From positions 62,001-126,000 of the forward strand of contig PHBH01000007.1 of the NCBI GenBank assembly GCA_002840535.1: 64,000 bases of DNA. Direction: 5' to 3'. A program made the translations under genes and the position numbers. Origin of the DNA: Deltaproteobacteria bacterium HGW-Deltaproteobacteria-15. GTDB taxonomy: Bacteria; Desulfobacterota; DSM-4660; Desulfatiglandales; HGW-15. Shown in pieces: positions 51,516 to 60,282 of the stretch. The notes beneath the pieces are model-generated. The model was not told the DNA's origin and did no database searches. It saw only the letters and a list, made by a program, of their open reading frames with translations. Numbering within the stretch: the stretch's first letter is position 1; the number at the start of each line of letters is the position of its first letter.

Positions 51516-51891
51516 TGTGGAGAGGGTGGCGGGCTTTCTCCATGAACTTGGCGTCCAATTTGAGGAGGCCTTTCACAGCGGAAAGACGCGCGCCCGACAG
51601 ACCGCGGAAAGCATGATCTCCAAGCTGAGTCCCGGCCTGGCTCTCGCGCAAAGGGAGGGACTCTCTCCCTTGGACGATGTAAGGAACATCGCCGAGTATG
51701 CCAAATCCGTAAGGAAAGATCTGTTGATCGTCGGACATCTGCCTCATCTCGGTAAACTCGCCTCCCTCTTGATTACCGGCAGCGAGTCGGTTCCGGTTGT
51801 CAGGTTTCAGCAGGGGGGAGTGGTCTGTCTCGAGAAGGATACGGATGGAGTCTGGTCGATAGTCTGGATGCTCGTCCCTGAGATTCTGTGA
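51427..51891 (+). CDS. sixA: Phosphohistidine phosphatase SixA
   Basis: This 154-residue histidine-phosphatase-family protein starts at ATG 51427 or 51430, after GAGGAGGA. The RHG-type motif is modified to LMQHGRP (catalytic His in QHG) and the second histidine is in LLIVGHLPHLGKLASLL. Length and motifs fit SixA, which removes phosphate from histidines of phosphorelay or PTS proteins. It is preceded by the 117-bp repeat and the kinase insertion, so its promoter may be disturbed or newly acquired. Confidence 0.85.
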   Translation: MMRLYLMQHGRPVAKEENPDRPLSDHGKRDVERVAGFLHELGVQFEEAFHSGKTRARQTAESMISKLSPGLALAQREGLSPLDDVRNIAEYAKSVRKDLLIVGHLPHLGKLASLLITGSESVPVVRFQQGGVVCLEKDTDGVWSIVWMLVPEIL

Positions 51892-51918
51892 AGGGGGTGC
51901 ATTGGAAATTGAAAGGGT

Positions 51919-51944
51919 GTCTGCCGGGGCCACCCCCGGCAGAC
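51919..51944. terminator. Bidirectional hairpin, probable terminator of sixA and dctP
   Basis: GTCTGCCGGGG (51919-51929) is fully complementary to CCCCGGCAGAC (51934-51944) with a 4-base loop, 28 bases after the sixA stop. It lacks a strong T-run, but on both sides it is followed by T-rich or A-rich sequence (CCTTTC), and it lies exactly between the two convergent genes. Confidence 0.55.
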
Positions 51945-52049
51945 AAGAAAGATTCCCTTTCACTCTTTTCAGATCTCTCTGTGACAAACATGTTTCCCGG
52001 CAGGGTCCCTCGTGTTACTTGACCAGGCCGGGCAACATGGCTGCAATTC

Positions 52050-53114
52050 CTAGTCCTGGTACGCCGACTGGATTTTCCTGGCCTTTTGCTGTTCCTTCCA
52101 GGACTGCGTTCGTTCTTTCAGGAACTTGACCCAGCTGTCGACATCTTCGGCCTTGTGGCCTTTGGAAACCATATCTTTTTTGTATTTGTCGAACACCGGC
52201 TCTACCGCCTTTACCCACTTGGCGCTCTCGGCCTCTGCCAGGGGCAGGATCTCGCCGCCCTGGCTCAGGAAGAACTCCCGGCCTTCGATTTCGATTTCAT
52301 TCCATGACCGCGCCCACTCTTCATTGAACTCCTTTGAGAAATCCATGATCAGCTTTTTCATATCCGCAGGGAGACTGTTGAATTTGTTCTTGTTCATGAC
52401 CACGTAGAAAACATTGACCATCGAGACGTTCACGGATGCGGTGGTGAACTTCAAGAGCTCCCCGAACTTGAAGCCCTTCATCATCTCGAAGTTTCCGAGA
52501 TTGCCGTCGAGGACCCCTCTTCTCAGGGCTTCGTAGACATCCACGATCTCCAAAGGCATGGGTGTGGCGCCAAACGCCGCCGTGACGTCCGCGATCCTGC
52601 CCTGCGCCCTGACCTTAAGGCCCTTGAGATCTTCCAGGGTCTTCACCGGCTTCTTGAGCGTCTGCGGGACGCAGAGAGGGCTGGAGCTGATCATGAGGAG
52701 CTGGTAGGCATCCCATTCCTTTGGTTTGAATTTTTCTGTGAAGTCGATCATGGCATGGGCTCCCACCCAGGGGCTGGGGAACCCCACCGGCAATTCCATG
52801 ACCTCGGAGACCGGGAACCGGCCTGCGGAGTAAGAGATGTGGGAGAGGCCGATATCGGCGACTCCTGTCTGGACCCCGCTCGCCATTTTCAGCATGGAGA
52901 GAAGGGTCCCGCCCCCAAGGTGAGTGATCTCCAGTTTCCCGTTGCTTTTGGCCGCCAGTTCTTTGGAAAACTTCTCCATCATGGCGGTGTTTCTGTGCAT
53001 GGGGGGAAAGCCGCTGGCGAATTTGAGCTTGATCGTATCCGCCGCATTGGCGAAAGAGCAGGCGCCGAGCATCAGCGAAAAACCAACGGTCATCAGTGCT
53101 TTTTTACTTATCAT
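52050..53114 (-). CDS. dctP: TRAP transporter substrate-binding protein
   Basis: This 354-residue periplasmic protein starts at the ATG after AAGGAGGCACC. The signal peptide is residues 1-24 (MLGACSFANA). The DctP family marks are SGVQTGVADIGLSHISY, the central LKGLKVRAQGRIADVTAAFGATPMPLEIVDVYEALRRGVLDG (arginine that grips the carboxylate) and EFNEEWARSWNEIE. It binds an organic acid for the membrane subunits encoded upstream. It is the last gene of the unit DctQ-DctM-DctP. Confidence 0.9.
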   Translation of the reverse strand: MISKKALMTVGFSLMLGACSFANAADTIKLKFASGFPPMHRNTAMMEKFSKELAAKSNGKLEITHLGGGTLLSMLKMASGVQTGVADIGLSHISYSAGRFPVSEVMELPVGFPSPWVGAHAMIDFTEKFKPKEWDAYQLLMISSSPLCVPQTLKKPVKTLEDLKGLKVRAQGRIADVTAAFGATPMPLEIVDVYEALRRGVLDGNLGNFEMMKGFKFGELLKFTTASVNVSMVNVFYVVMNKNKFNSLPADMKKLIMDFSKEFNEEWARSWNEIEIEGREFFLSQGGEILPLAEAESAKWVKAVEPVFDKYKKDMVSKGHKAEDVDSWVKFLKERTQSWKEQQKARKIQSAYQD

Positions 53115-53179
53115 CTATGGTGCCTCCTTGTGCTTTGTTTTTTTGTTCCTAACCACGCTTCACTTTACCTGCAGCGAGC

Positions 53180-54487
53180 CTAGTTCATGTTGAAGAACAG
53201 CGAAGGGAGCCAGAGGGCGAGTTGCGGAAAGAGAAGGAGCAGCCCCCATACGACGACGAGAGAGATCAGGAATGGGGCCACCCCCCTGTATATGCGCCCC
53301 ATGGGCTCCTTTGTGATATTTTTTACCACGAAGACACAGATCGCCACCGGAGGGATCACCACGCCGATCATGACGACAACGCCGATGACTATCCCGAACC
53401 AGATCGGGTTGAACCCGAGTTTTATGACTGCGGGGTAGAAGATGGGAGTAGCCAGGATCATGAATGCCATATCGTCGATGAACGACCCCCCGAACTCGTA
53501 GATCAGACAAATGAAGAACAGGATCAAATACCGATTGACGGGCAGACTTACGACCCAGTCCGCCGTTGCCTGCGGGATGCCGGTGACGGCGATGAAATGG
53601 CCGAGGATCGTGGAACCTGCGATCAGCATAAGGAGCATCCCCGCGGTGCGCAGGGCTTCTATCAGGGATTTTGAGTACGTCTTTAACCTCATGCCGCCCG
53701 TGATGATGGCCAGACACAGAATCGCGAACGTTCCCACTGCCCCGGCTTCGGAAGGGGTGAAATATCCCAGCATGATCCCCCCGATGACCATGACGAAGAC
53801 CAGCGCCACCCAGATCACCTCGGGCAACGTGCGGATGCGTTCGCTCCAACTGGACCTCTCGGACAGGGGCGCGAGCTTGGGGTTGATTTTCGCCCATCCA
53901 TAGATGATTCCGAGGAAGAAGAGCGCGATGATCAGCCCCGGAATCATCCCTGCGAGAAAGAGCTGCCCAATGGACTGCTCGGTGAGCATGCCGAAGATAA
54001 TGAGAACAACGCTGGGAGGGATAATTACCCCCAGGGTGCCCACCGTTGCCACGATGCCGGTGGAGAGTCTCCTGTCATACCCGTACCGATCCATTTCCGG
54101 GATAGAAACGCTTGCGAAGGTGGCCGAGGTGGCGGCCGATGAGCCGCAGATGGCCTTGAACCCCGTCGCCCCCATGACAGTGGCCATGGCCAGACCGCCG
54201 GGGACATGGCCGATGAATTTGTGAGCGGCACTGTAGAGTTTTACTGCAATGCCCGCATTGAATCCGATCTGGCCCATGAGAATGAACAGGGGGAAGACCG
54301 TGTATCCATAATTGCTGAAGACATCAAAAAGATCCCTGGCCAGAAGACTCGTGGCGGATGAGAAACCGTTCAGGTAACCGAAACCCACAAACCCGATCAG
54401 GGCCATGGCGAATCCGAGTTCGATCCCTGTTGCGAAAAGCAGCAGCAGGACCAGGAGAGCGACTATGCCTACCATCACTTCAGTCAT
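53180..54487 (-). CDS. dctM: TRAP transporter large permease
   Basis: This 435-residue, 12-helix permease has GGAGGG upstream. Family motifs are FILMGQIGFNAGIAVKLYSAAHKFIGHVPGGLAMATVMG and ATVGTLGVIIPPSVVLIIFGMLTEQSIGQLFLAGMIPG, the ion- and substrate-translocation region. It works with DctQ and DctP to take up an organic acid by sodium symport. Its start overlaps the dctQ end by 8 bases, so the two are coupled. Confidence 0.92.
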   Translation of the reverse strand: MTEVMVGIVALLVLLLLFATGIELGFAMALIGFVGFGYLNGFSSATSLLARDLFDVFSNYGYTVFPLFILMGQIGFNAGIAVKLYSAAHKFIGHVPGGLAMATVMGATGFKAICGSSAATSATFASVSIPEMDRYGYDRRLSTGIVATVGTLGVIIPPSVVLIIFGMLTEQSIGQLFLAGMIPGLIIALFFLGIIYGWAKINPKLAPLSERSSWSERIRTLPEVIWVALVFVMVIGGIMLGYFTPSEAGAVGTFAILCLAIITGGMRLKTYSKSLIEALRTAGMLLMLIAGSTILGHFIAVTGIPQATADWVVSLPVNRYLILFFICLIYEFGGSFIDDMAFMILATPIFYPAVIKLGFNPIWFGIVIGVVVMIGVVIPPVAICVFVVKNITKEPMGRIYRGVAPFLISLVVVWGLLLLFPQLALWLPSLFFNMN

Positions 54488-54962
54488 GGCTCACCCTCCA
54501 GATCTTCACAATGTCATGCACAAAGACAAAACACTCGAGAAAGCAGCAGACTCCGATCGCATACGGGAGCGGGTAGTAGGGCAACCTTATGGTGGGCGTG
54601 ACGTCTCCGGATGTGTGTAACTCGTTTCCCAGCCCGAAGAGATGGTATCCCGCAAAAATAAAGAGGATTATGCAGAGAACCCGGGTGAAGGTGTTCATGA
54701 TGGCCTGGTTTCTGGGAGAGAATTTCTCCAGAACAAACTCCATCTGCACATGCGCCCGATCCAGGGAAACCCTGGGGATGCCCAACCCTATGACCAGAGT
54801 GAGGGACAAGCTCACGATCTCGTACGTCCCGATAACAGGGTGACCGCCGGCCCGCCCGAGTACATCGGCTACCGTCAGGCACATCATAAAAGTCAGGGCC
54901 ACTGCCCCGATGCCGTTCAGAAACTTGGTGAACTTTTCAAAAACCGTAAACAGACCTTCCAT
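54480..54962 (-). CDS. dctQ: TRAP transporter small permease
   Basis: This 160-residue protein with four helices is typical of DctQ (KFLNGIGAVALTFMMCLTVADVLGR at the N-terminus). It is the first gene of the TRAP operon, with AAAGGAT before the start. It is needed for assembly of the membrane complex with DctM. Confidence 0.88.
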   Translation of the reverse strand: MEGLFTVFEKFTKFLNGIGAVALTFMMCLTVADVLGRAGGHPVIGTYEIVSLSLTLVIGLGIPRVSLDRAHVQMEFVLEKFSPRNQAIMNTFTRVLCIILFIFAGYHLFGLGNELHTSGDVTPTIRLPYYPLPYAIGVCCFLECFVFVHDIVKIWRVSHD

Positions 54963-55121
54963 GGCATATCCTTTTTCTCAAGTTTTCGTGAACGCTCTCT
55001 CCATCCCCCGGAGGACGACTCTTCCTGCACATTCTCTGCGCCTCCGCCGGGATGATTGTCTATATGCTGAAACATCTATTCCTTTCGTCTCGTGCCTATG
55101 ACTCCATCCTCCCGCACCTCT

Positions 55122-57032
55122 CTAAACATTGCCGGCCATTTGCTCCATGGCTGAGGATTCCGCTTCGAAAGGGACAGCCAGATTTAAACCGCCGCTCTCC
55201 AAGGTGACCTGTATCGGGCCGGCTTTCTGAAAAACCTTGATCATGGCCTGGTTGGAGGAGAGAACGTAGGCGGTGAATCCATGAATGCCGCGCCGGCGCG
55301 CCGCCCCGGTCAACAGCTTGAGCATGAACGAGGCAATCCCGAGACCGTGGTAAGATTCATCAACGAAGAAGGCTACCTCGGCGAAAGCGCCGTCTTTGCT
55401 TTTGACGTAGCGGGCCTCGGCGATGATCCTGCCATGTCCGGGATCACCGATCAGGCCGACGATAGAAATGTTCTGCCGGTAATCCACGTTGACGTATTCC
55501 TGCACGAGTGAATGGGGCATAACCTTGACGTGTGTAAAATAGCGGTAATAGACCGCCTGCTCGGAAAACCGATAAAAGAAGCGGCGCATTTCTTCCTCAT
55601 CCGAAGGCCGGATGGCCCGGAACCGGACGTGCACATTCTTGAAAGTGTGTTCGGTGGTCACGTCCTCCGGATAGATATGGGCGCTGTCCGCGATAAAAAT
55701 CTGATCGCGGTAAAGGATGTTCTCGGCCTTGGCCTGGGCCACCAATTCGGATCGGAAATCCGGGTGAGCGATGTCGATCAAAGCCTGGGCCCGTTCCCGG
55801 AGTGTCCGACCGCGCAGATTGGCCACGCCGTATTCGGTGGCGACCATGTCCACAGATTCCCAGAGGGTGAAGAGATTGGGCAGGTCCTGGATCGACAGCC
55901 GGATGTTACTCTGGCCATGCCGGTTCCGGCTGGGCAGGGCGAATATGGTCCGCCCGCGTCGAGAAACTTGGGCGGCATTGACCATGTCGACCAGGTCGCT
56001 TGGGCTGGTTGCCAGGATGCCGGGGCCGAACAGGGGGGCGATGCGTCCGGACAGGTCGATCTTGCGGGCGGGGATGGCGGCGATGAACTTTTCGTTCTGA
56101 CCCATCTGGAGCGGGTCCCAGATCTTGTCCATTTCCTGGAACTCCACCAGAGGATTCCGATCCAGCCATGCATAGAGGGCTGCCGAGCCCACGGCGTAAG
56201 AGGTAATGGATTTGCCTGGACAGATCGCCTTTTTCCGGTTGGTGACCGCGCCGCTTTGAACAAGATCCATAAGGGCATCCGTAAAGAACGGCGAGTGGAC
56301 GCCCAGGTCTCGTTTATCCCTCAATTGGAGGCTGAGCGCCTCATAGAAGGATCCAACCGAAAAGAACGTGCAACTGCCGTCATCGATCACAGAAGCCACG
56401 TTGGCCGCCAGTTCTTCAAAGAGCGGTTGCACAGGCCAGCGGTCGAGGTAGTATGGCGGCTTTTTGGATTCGACCAGGTAATCGAAGTCGGAAACCGAAA
56501 CGGCGGTGTCGCCAAATGTCCGCGGGATAAAAGGGTTGATTTCGCCGACCACCAGCGGAGCCTGTTTCATGGCCTTTCGCGCGACGTCGACCGCAATTCC
56601 CAAGCTGCAGTATCCATCCTCGTCAGGCGGCGTAATCTGAATCATGGCCGCGTCGATTGCCACCATGCCCGACCTGATCAAGGCGGGTATGGTGGAAAAC
56701 CGGCTAGGAATGAGGTCCACCCTCCCCGAGGTGATGGCCCCGCTGGCGACCCAGCCGGAATAGAAGGTCTTGAGCCTGTATTTTCGCAGGGAAAGCTGCT
56801 CCTGAGAAACGGCCTGCCCAAGGCTGAGCACCTGGAACAATTCCAGGTCCTGCAGGTTGCCGTCTTCGCGGGCCATGAGACTCTCCACCAGGGTTCGGGG
56901 CTCGGCCATTCCGGTGCTCAGGAAGATCCGCATACCGGGCCGGATTCGCTGCCATACCTCTTCCGGCGGCACCAACCGGCTCCGCCAGTCCTGATGATTT
57001 TGACTGGACATCACCCAATTCCTTTTCCTCAT
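55122..57032 (-). CDS. Acetyl-CoA hydrolase/transferase fused to a GNAT domain
   Basis: This 636-residue protein may also start at ATG 57011. Residues about 10-450 are an acetyl-CoA hydrolase/4-hydroxybutyrate CoA-transferase (Cat1/AbfT-like) unit, with GRVDLIPSRFSTIPALIRSG, DGSCTFFSVGSF, ALMDLVQSGAVTNRKK and the catalytic glutamate in VATEYGVANLRG. Residues about 470-615 are a GNAT acetyltransferase (IRPSDEEEMRRFFYRFSEQAVYYRYF, VAFFVDESYHGLGIASFMLK). Such fusions occur in Desulfobacterota; GNAT domains beside acyl-CoA enzymes often acetylate lysines to regulate them. It would shift CoA between acetate and another acid and possibly self-regulate. It is probably in a unit with the CoA-transferase 150 bases upstream. 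Confidence 0.8.
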   Translation of the reverse strand: MRKRNWVMSSQNHQDWRSRLVPPEEVWQRIRPGMRIFLSTGMAEPRTLVESLMAREDGNLQDLELFQVLSLGQAVSQEQLSLRKYRLKTFYSGWVASGAITSGRVDLIPSRFSTIPALIRSGMVAIDAAMIQITPPDEDGYCSLGIAVDVARKAMKQAPLVVGEINPFIPRTFGDTAVSVSDFDYLVESKKPPYYLDRWPVQPLFEELAANVASVIDDGSCTFFSVGSFYEALSLQLRDKRDLGVHSPFFTDALMDLVQSGAVTNRKKAICPGKSITSYAVGSAALYAWLDRNPLVEFQEMDKIWDPLQMGQNEKFIAAIPARKIDLSGRIAPLFGPGILATSPSDLVDMVNAAQVSRRGRTIFALPSRNRHGQSNIRLSIQDLPNLFTLWESVDMVATEYGVANLRGRTLRERAQALIDIAHPDFRSELVAQAKAENILYRDQIFIADSAHIYPEDVTTEHTFKNVHVRFRAIRPSDEEEMRRFFYRFSEQAVYYRYFTHVKVMPHSLVQEYVNVDYRQNISIVGLIGDPGHGRIIAEARYVKSKDGAFAEVAFFVDESYHGLGIASFMLKLLTGAARRRGIHGFTAYVLSSNQAMIKVFQKAGPIQVTLESGGLNLAVPFEAESSAMEQMAGNV

Positions 57033-57182
57033 GCCGAAAACCTTCAGGTGCTCTCAGCAACCTGTTCGTGTCGCGTCTCAGAAATAGGTTTGATGAAGCC
57101 TCCATCCCTTTCCTCCAACTTTATGGAGAAGGTCAGGTGGGGTTGCCAGGTGCACTATTTCGATGAGCTTCCTGACACGACA

Positions 57183-58787
57183 CTAGGATGCCAGTCTGAG
57201 CTTTTGAATTGCCTGCCCATTGCCAAAATGGCTGAAAACGTTTTGATTGTTCAGCATCATTCTTTCCGGCTTGAAAATGGCAGGATCCATGGTCTTCAAA
57301 TTTTCGGCGATTACAGGTGTAAATTCCATTTGTGCCAGGATATCTTTCTGCAGATCGATACCCGGAGCGATTTCGGTCAGAACCATCTTTCTGTTCTCCA
57401 GTTTTAAAACAGCCCTTTCGGTGACAAAAAGCACCTGCTGCCCCTTTTGGGTGGCGAATTCGCCGCTGAAGCTGACCTGCGCCACCTGATTTCTGAATTT
57501 CTTGTTGCTGCCTTCCTTGAGGATCGTAAGTTTTCCGTTTTTTGCATCGACGAGGATTTCACCGTTGGTAAAGGTGCCGCAGAAAACCATTATTTTCGCA
57601 TTTTGCGAGATGTCGATAAAACCCCCGCTGCCGGTAATTCTCTTACCGAGCCTGCTTACATTGACATTTCCCAGTGGATCGGCTTCACCCATCCCCAGAA
57701 ATGCCATATCCAAACCGCCCCCATGGTAGAAGTCAAATTGGGAAGGCATGCTCATGATGCAATCGGGGTTCCAGGCCGCGCCGAAGATTATGCCCTTGGT
57801 CGGCACGCCTCCGACAACGCCCATCTCGATACTGAAGGTGAAGTCGTCGAGGATTCCTTCTTCGGCAGCGATATTGGAAACCCCGTCCGCGATGCCGATT
57901 CCCAGATTGACAACCGCACCGGGCCTCAGTTCCAGAGCCGCCCGCCGGGCAACAAATTTCCGAATGCCGAATTCGAGTCTGGTGATCGAATCCATGGGAA
58001 CTTTATTGATGCCGCAAATGGAAGGGTTGTACTCCCCCTCTGATGTCTGCCATTGAAGGGGATCTTGAACCACCGCGTTGACCATATGCCCGGGCACCCG
58101 GACCAGCCGCGGATTCAGCGTTCCTCTCCTGACGATGCGCTTGACCTGTGCGATGACGATCCCTCCGCTGTTGTAGGCTGCCTGCGCCGACGACAGGATA
58201 TGCAGGTCGAGCCCTTCCAGTTCAACGGAGATATTCCCGTCTTCATCGGCTGTAGTACCCCGGACGATGGACACATTGATTGGAAAGGATTTGTAGAAGA
58301 GCATCTCGCGGCCCTGGAAATTGACCAGTTCAACCAGGGGCTCCTGCGCTCTCTTGTTCATCCGCCCGCCGTCAAGACGTGGATCGATAAAGGTATGCAA
58401 GCCGACAGTGGTCAGGAGCCCAGGCCTGCCTGCGGCGATTTCGCGGGTGAGCAGCGCCAAAACTCCCTGGGGAAGGTTGTAAGCCTCGATTTCCTCATCC
58501 AGCGCCAGTTGGCTCATTTTCTTGGACCAAAGCCAATGGCCGCCGACAACTCTCTTGACCAGACCCTTGTGGGCAAACCTGCCGACGCCGGTTTCGTTGC
58601 CGCTTCCGACGCCTGTCACATGCATGATCGTGAGGTTATTGGGTTCACCTGTGTCGAGAAATTTCTTTTCGATACCCTTATAGATGAGATCCGCATCCAT
58701 AAATCCACCGCCGGATGCCGCGATGTTAATCGTGTCGTTGTTCTTGATTAAGCTTAACGCTTGATCGAGTGAGCAGAGCTTGTCCAT
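57183..58787 (-). CDS. Acyl-CoA:acid CoA-transferase (Pct/YdiF-like, class I)
   Basis: This 534-residue protein starts at ATG 58787, with GGAGG eight bases upstream. Both class-I CoA-transferase halves are present in one chain, as in propionate CoA-transferase and YdiF. The first half has ASGGGFMDADLIYKGIEKKF and the second half begins about ARRAALELRPGAVVNLGIGIAD. The catalytic glutamate is in FSIEMGVVGGVPT, which lines up with the active-site ExG of YdiF/Pct. It swaps CoA between a short acid and acetyl-CoA, here perhaps the acid brought in by the TRAP transporter downstream. No sign of decay. Confidence 0.85.
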   Translation of the reverse strand: MDKLCSLDQALSLIKNNDTINIAASGGGFMDADLIYKGIEKKFLDTGEPNNLTIMHVTGVGSGNETGVGRFAHKGLVKRVVGGHWLWSKKMSQLALDEEIEAYNLPQGVLALLTREIAAGRPGLLTTVGLHTFIDPRLDGGRMNKRAQEPLVELVNFQGREMLFYKSFPINVSIVRGTTADEDGNISVELEGLDLHILSSAQAAYNSGGIVIAQVKRIVRRGTLNPRLVRVPGHMVNAVVQDPLQWQTSEGEYNPSICGINKVPMDSITRLEFGIRKFVARRAALELRPGAVVNLGIGIADGVSNIAAEEGILDDFTFSIEMGVVGGVPTKGIIFGAAWNPDCIMSMPSQFDFYHGGGLDMAFLGMGEADPLGNVNVSRLGKRITGSGGFIDISQNAKIMVFCGTFTNGEILVDAKNGKLTILKEGSNKKFRNQVAQVSFSGEFATQKGQQVLFVTERAVLKLENRKMVLTEIAPGIDLQKDILAQMEFTPVIAENLKTMDPAIFKPERMMLNNQNVFSHFGNGQAIQKLRLAS

Positions 58788-59191
58788 GAAAAAACCTCCA
58801 GGGTCACATGCTGAAATTTGAACAAGAGTGGGTTCCAAGAACACCGACTTCTCTCACACCTCTCTTGTCAAGATGCGTGCCATTCTCACAGGAGCGGCCG
58901 CGGAAGGGACAGGTGGTAAAATTGCGAAGTCATCCGGAGGGCTTCCGATTCTTGTCGCATATCGTGCGAAGCTTTTTTCGTGAGAAGAACTCGAAAATGT
59001 CATCTCAAGGGTGACACCCCTTATATCCTTCACGTAGACATCTCCGGAATACCTGCTCCAATTTCTCTCATTTGAAGGTTTGGGCATGGGAGTCTTTTTT
59101 CAAAGCGAGGAGCGCTTGGGAAAGCGCATGCGGAAAGGGGGAACAAGGCGGGTGTGGGTAAAGGTCAGACCAGAGTTGGAGGGTTTGGTGA

Positions 59192-59222
59192 GAGCAAGCG
59201 GAGCTTGCTCCTGCAGGTCACG
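59192..59222. repeat. Partial GTAGGAGC-type REP element
   Basis: GAGCAAGCGGAGCTTGCTCC continues TGCAGGTCACG. The GAGCAAGC...GCTTGCTC palindrome is the same core as in the pstA-pstB gap (21771-21849). Confidence 0.5.
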
Positions 59223-59240
59223 CGACGGCACGGAAAAACA

Positions 59241-59295
59241 TGAAGTCCCAGGGGGCCATCAACGAGTGTTACGTGAATGGCCCCCCGGGACTTCA
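59241..59295 (-). terminator. Long hairpin, probable terminator of the small zinc-ribbon gene
   Basis: TGAAGTCCCAGGGGGCCAT (59241-59259) and ATGGCCCCCCGGGACTTCA (59277-59295) form an 18/19 paired stem with a 17-base loop. On the minus strand the hairpin is followed by TGTTTTTCC, a T-run typical of intrinsic terminators. It lies about 175 bases after the ORF at 59470-59613. Confidence 0.5.
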
Positions 59296-59469
59296 ATTGG
59301 AGTGACCTTATTGAGTCGGGACATGCACCGCCTGCCCATGCTTCAGCTTTCGGCACCGGTTCCGGCCGGTCCAGTGCAGCAGATCCATCCGGGCCGGGAC
59401 GGCTCCAGGAAACACTTCACCAAGATCGGCAGATGTCGATTCAGACTTCGGGATGCGAGGAGGATGCGT

Positions 59470-59613
59470 TTATTCTGAGGAGGATTTTGCTTTTCTAGCG
59501 GGCTTTTTCTTTTCAGGTACTTCTTCCTTTGGCTTGCACATTCTAGCCAGGGTTGCCTGGCAAATACCACACTGACCTTCAATCAATCCGTGCTTGCACC
59601 TCATATTGCTCAT
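59470..59613 (-). CDS. 47-residue zinc-ribbon-like protein
   Basis: This short gene starts at ATG 59613 (MSNMRCKHGLIEGQCGICQA) with AAGGAAAAGAGG upstream. Cys6 and His8 (CKHG), then Cys15 and Cys18 (CGIC), form a plausible zinc-binding C-x-H...C-x2-C cluster; Cys26 follows. The tail is very lysine/proline rich (KPKEEVPEKKKPARKAKSSSE), typical of a nucleic-acid-binding or flexible linker segment. CxHGxxxxxCxxC small proteins occur in several bacteria, usually unassigned. It lies on the same strand as, and about 100 bases after, the terminator of the tRNA-Leu gene, so it probably has its own promoter. Confidence 0.55.
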   Translation of the reverse strand: MSNMRCKHGLIEGQCGICQATLARMCKPKEEVPEKKKPARKAKSSSE

Positions 59614-59717
59614 AAACCTCTTTTCCTTTCTTAATGGCGCCAAGTCGGGAGTACCCCCGCCCGGCGAAATGGTAGGCTGGGATCAATATCAAGGGAAATG
59701 CCCCTTGCAAGAGAATG

Positions 59718-59748
59718 AAAAAGAGGGCCCCTGCTTCAGGCCCTTTTT
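59718..59748 (-). terminator. Intrinsic terminator after tRNA-Leu
   Basis: On the minus strand, AAAAAGGGCC ... GGCCCTCTTTTT forms a GC-rich stem flanked by A- and T-runs, 19 bases past the tRNA 3' end. It would end the tpiA-secG-tRNA transcript. Confidence 0.8.
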
Positions 59749-59766
59749 CGATTTTCCATGTCCGTG

Positions 59767-59853
59767 TGGTGCGGAAGGCGGGACTTGAACCCGCACGGGT
59801 TTTGCCCACTACCCCCTCAAGATAGCGTGTCTACCAAATTCCACCACTTCCGC
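59767..59853 (-). tRNA. tRNA-Leu (anticodon GAG)
   Basis: The acceptor stem is GCGGAAG/CTTCCGC, discriminator A, and CCA is encoded (59767-59769). The anticodon stem-loop CTATC-TTGAGGG-GGTAG places GAG at 34-36 with one T-G wobble. A long variable arm typical of tRNA-Leu and a normal T arm (GGGTTCAAGTCCC) are present. It is 9 bases after secG, the same secG-tRNA-Leu(GAG) order seen in many bacteria including E. coli. Confidence 0.93.
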
Positions 59854-59862
59854 ATCAATCAT

Positions 59863-60180
59863 TTATTTGTTCTCCGGAACGGGAGGCGGAGCACTCTCTG
59901 TTTGAGTGGTCTCCGGCGCGGGTCCGCTTACCCCTTTCATGACCGAGGCGGGTCCTTTCCCAAAGAGGAGAGCAAGGATCAGGGAAGTGAACATGAAAAT
60001 GATAGCCGCCGCAGCGGTAAGCTTGCTCAGAAAAGGAGCTGCTCCAGTGCTTCCGAAGATCGTCTGGCTGGTGCCGCCAAAAGCCGCTCCCATGCTCGCA
60101 CCTTTTCCCTTTTGAAGCAGGACGATCAAAATGAGAGCAATGCACGCCAGGACATGAACAAGGATGAACACGAGTTTCAT
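59863..60180 (-). CDS. secG: Preprotein translocase subunit SecG
   Basis: This 105-residue membrane protein has two helices (residues 3-20 and 52-75). The SecG signature LLQKGKGASMGAAFGGTSQTIFGSTG links them. The C-terminal tail is proline/glutamate-rich (PAPETTQTESAPPPVPENK). It boosts SecYEG protein export. It is downstream of tpiA and directly upstream of tRNA-Leu, the classic order. Confidence 0.92.
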   Translation of the reverse strand: MKLVFILVHVLACIALILIVLLQKGKGASMGAAFGGTSQTIFGSTGAAPFLSKLTAAAAIIFMFTSLILALLFGKGPASVMKGVSGPAPETTQTESAPPPVPENK

Positions 60181-60282
60181 TATTTTTTTCCCGATGATGG
60201 TTGAGCGCTTGTGAGCCGCTCAAAAGATCCAAATGAGAATATCAAAAATAGAAAAGATTGCAACACAAATCTCCTACCGCAT

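Larger units (their letters stand above)
58788..59469. other. Gene-free region with repeat and long hairpin
   Basis: These 682 bases between the CoA-transferase and the small zinc-ribbon ORF contain a GAGCAAGCGGAGCTTGCTCC element (59192-59222) and a 19-bp hairpin (59241-59295). No frame with a ribosome-binding site and recognisable product was found. Confidence 0.5.

Noticed and set aside
55512..57407. A long plus-strand open frame opposite the CoA-transferase-GNAT gene
   Set aside because: It is antisense to a gene with intact catalytic motifs and shows low-complexity translation with no family match.
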